This document shows, piece by piece, positions 5,496 through 5,603 of a stretch of DNA of 5,603 bases (its first letter is position 1; each line of letters starts with the position of its first letter). The translations under genes and the position numbers were made by a program. The notes under the pieces were generated by a model. That model worked only from the letters and a program-made list of their open reading frames with translations. It was not told where the DNA came from and did no database searches. This DNA is from an uncultured Gemmatimonadota bacterium. GTDB taxonomy: Bacteria > Gemmatimonadota > Gemmatimonadetes > Gemmatimonadales > Gemmatimonadaceae. The stretch is from positions 1-5,603 of the forward strand of contig CAITQY010000196.1 in the NCBI GenBank assembly GCA_903894655.1, given 5' to 3'.

Positions 5496-5603
5496 ATGTC
5501 CGAATTGACGAACTTCCCGTCTGAGGCGCTGCTGCAGGCGTCACTCGAGGTGGCCATGGCGCCCGTCGTCGGACCGTTGATCTTGGCGGTGTCCGGGGGG
5601 CGG
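5496..5603 (+). CDS. tilS: Probable PP-loop ATPase, likely tRNA(Ile)-lysidine synthase TilS (N-terminus only)
   Basis: Thirty-six codons from ATG at 5496 run open to the window edge. They end in GPLILAVSGGR, the beta-strand and start of the SGGxDS pyrophosphatase (PP) loop that binds ATP in N-type ATP pyrophosphatases. About 30 residues before the loop and the form LAVSGG fit TilS, which modifies C34 of the AUA-reading tRNA-Ile with lysine. TtcA and related tRNA thiolases share the motif and cannot be excluded, because the DS residues and everything after fall outside. An in-frame GTG at 5457, just after an in-frame TAG, would add 13 residues and has AAGG six bases upstream, a better ribosome site than the ATG has. 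The ATG is kept because the extra residues are polar and unlike the family start, so the choice is uncertain. Confidence 0.62.
   Translation, partial: MSELTNFPSEALLQASLEVAMAPVVGPLILAVSGGR

Noticed and set aside
4981..5544. Leftward 187-codon frame across the palindrome and the small gene
   Set aside because: It is antisense to the TilS-like start, passes through repeat sequence giving low-complexity protein, and overlaps the better supported 51-codon gene with its ribosome site and terminator.

Overview
The window is high-GC bacterial DNA that is almost fully coding. Two nitrogen-related modules lie side by side. The clade II type of nitrous oxide reductase, the NsrR-like repressor, the P-II type and the GC content would suit a soil or sediment bacterium of a group such as Gemmatimonadota. 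That assignment is inference from gene types, with no marker gene to confirm it.

Layout: (1) 1-1907, minus strand: nosZ, complete at the N-terminus and cut by the window edge inside or just after the CuA motif near the C-terminus. (2) 1908-2077: divergent intergenic region with a short hairpin palindrome and a dispersed GTGAAGT/ACTTCAC dyad. (3) 2078-2533, plus: Rrf2-family, NsrR-like iron-sulfur regulator. (4) 2550-3065, minus: DJ-1/PfpI-family protein, convergent with the regulator. (5) 3066-3211: divergent intergenic region with a TTCCGGAA-centred palindrome. (6) 3212-3625 and 3622-4911, plus: a P-II signalling protein and the ammonium channel AmtB, overlapping by 4 bases in one operon. 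(7) 4912-5204: no gene, but a GC-rich hairpin, a striking 158-bp imperfect palindrome and an intrinsic terminator for the next minus-strand gene. (8) 5205-5360, minus: a previously easy-to-miss 51-codon membrane-protein gene with a Shine-Dalgarno sequence and its own terminator. (9) 5496-5603, plus: start of a probable PP-loop ATPase, most likely TilS, cut by the window edge.

How they work together: NosZ reduces N2O to N2 in the periplasm or at the outer face of the membrane. The divergent NsrR-like protein could tie its expression to nitric oxide. The P-II/AmtB pair senses nitrogen and energy status and gates ammonium uptake. The P-II T-loop lacks the classical uridylylation tyrosine and the usual 2-oxoglutarate glutamine, so its signalling is probably non-enteric. 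The most unusual non-coding structure is the 158-bp palindrome between the convergent amtB and small-protein genes. No rRNA, tRNA, CRISPR or transposase was seen.
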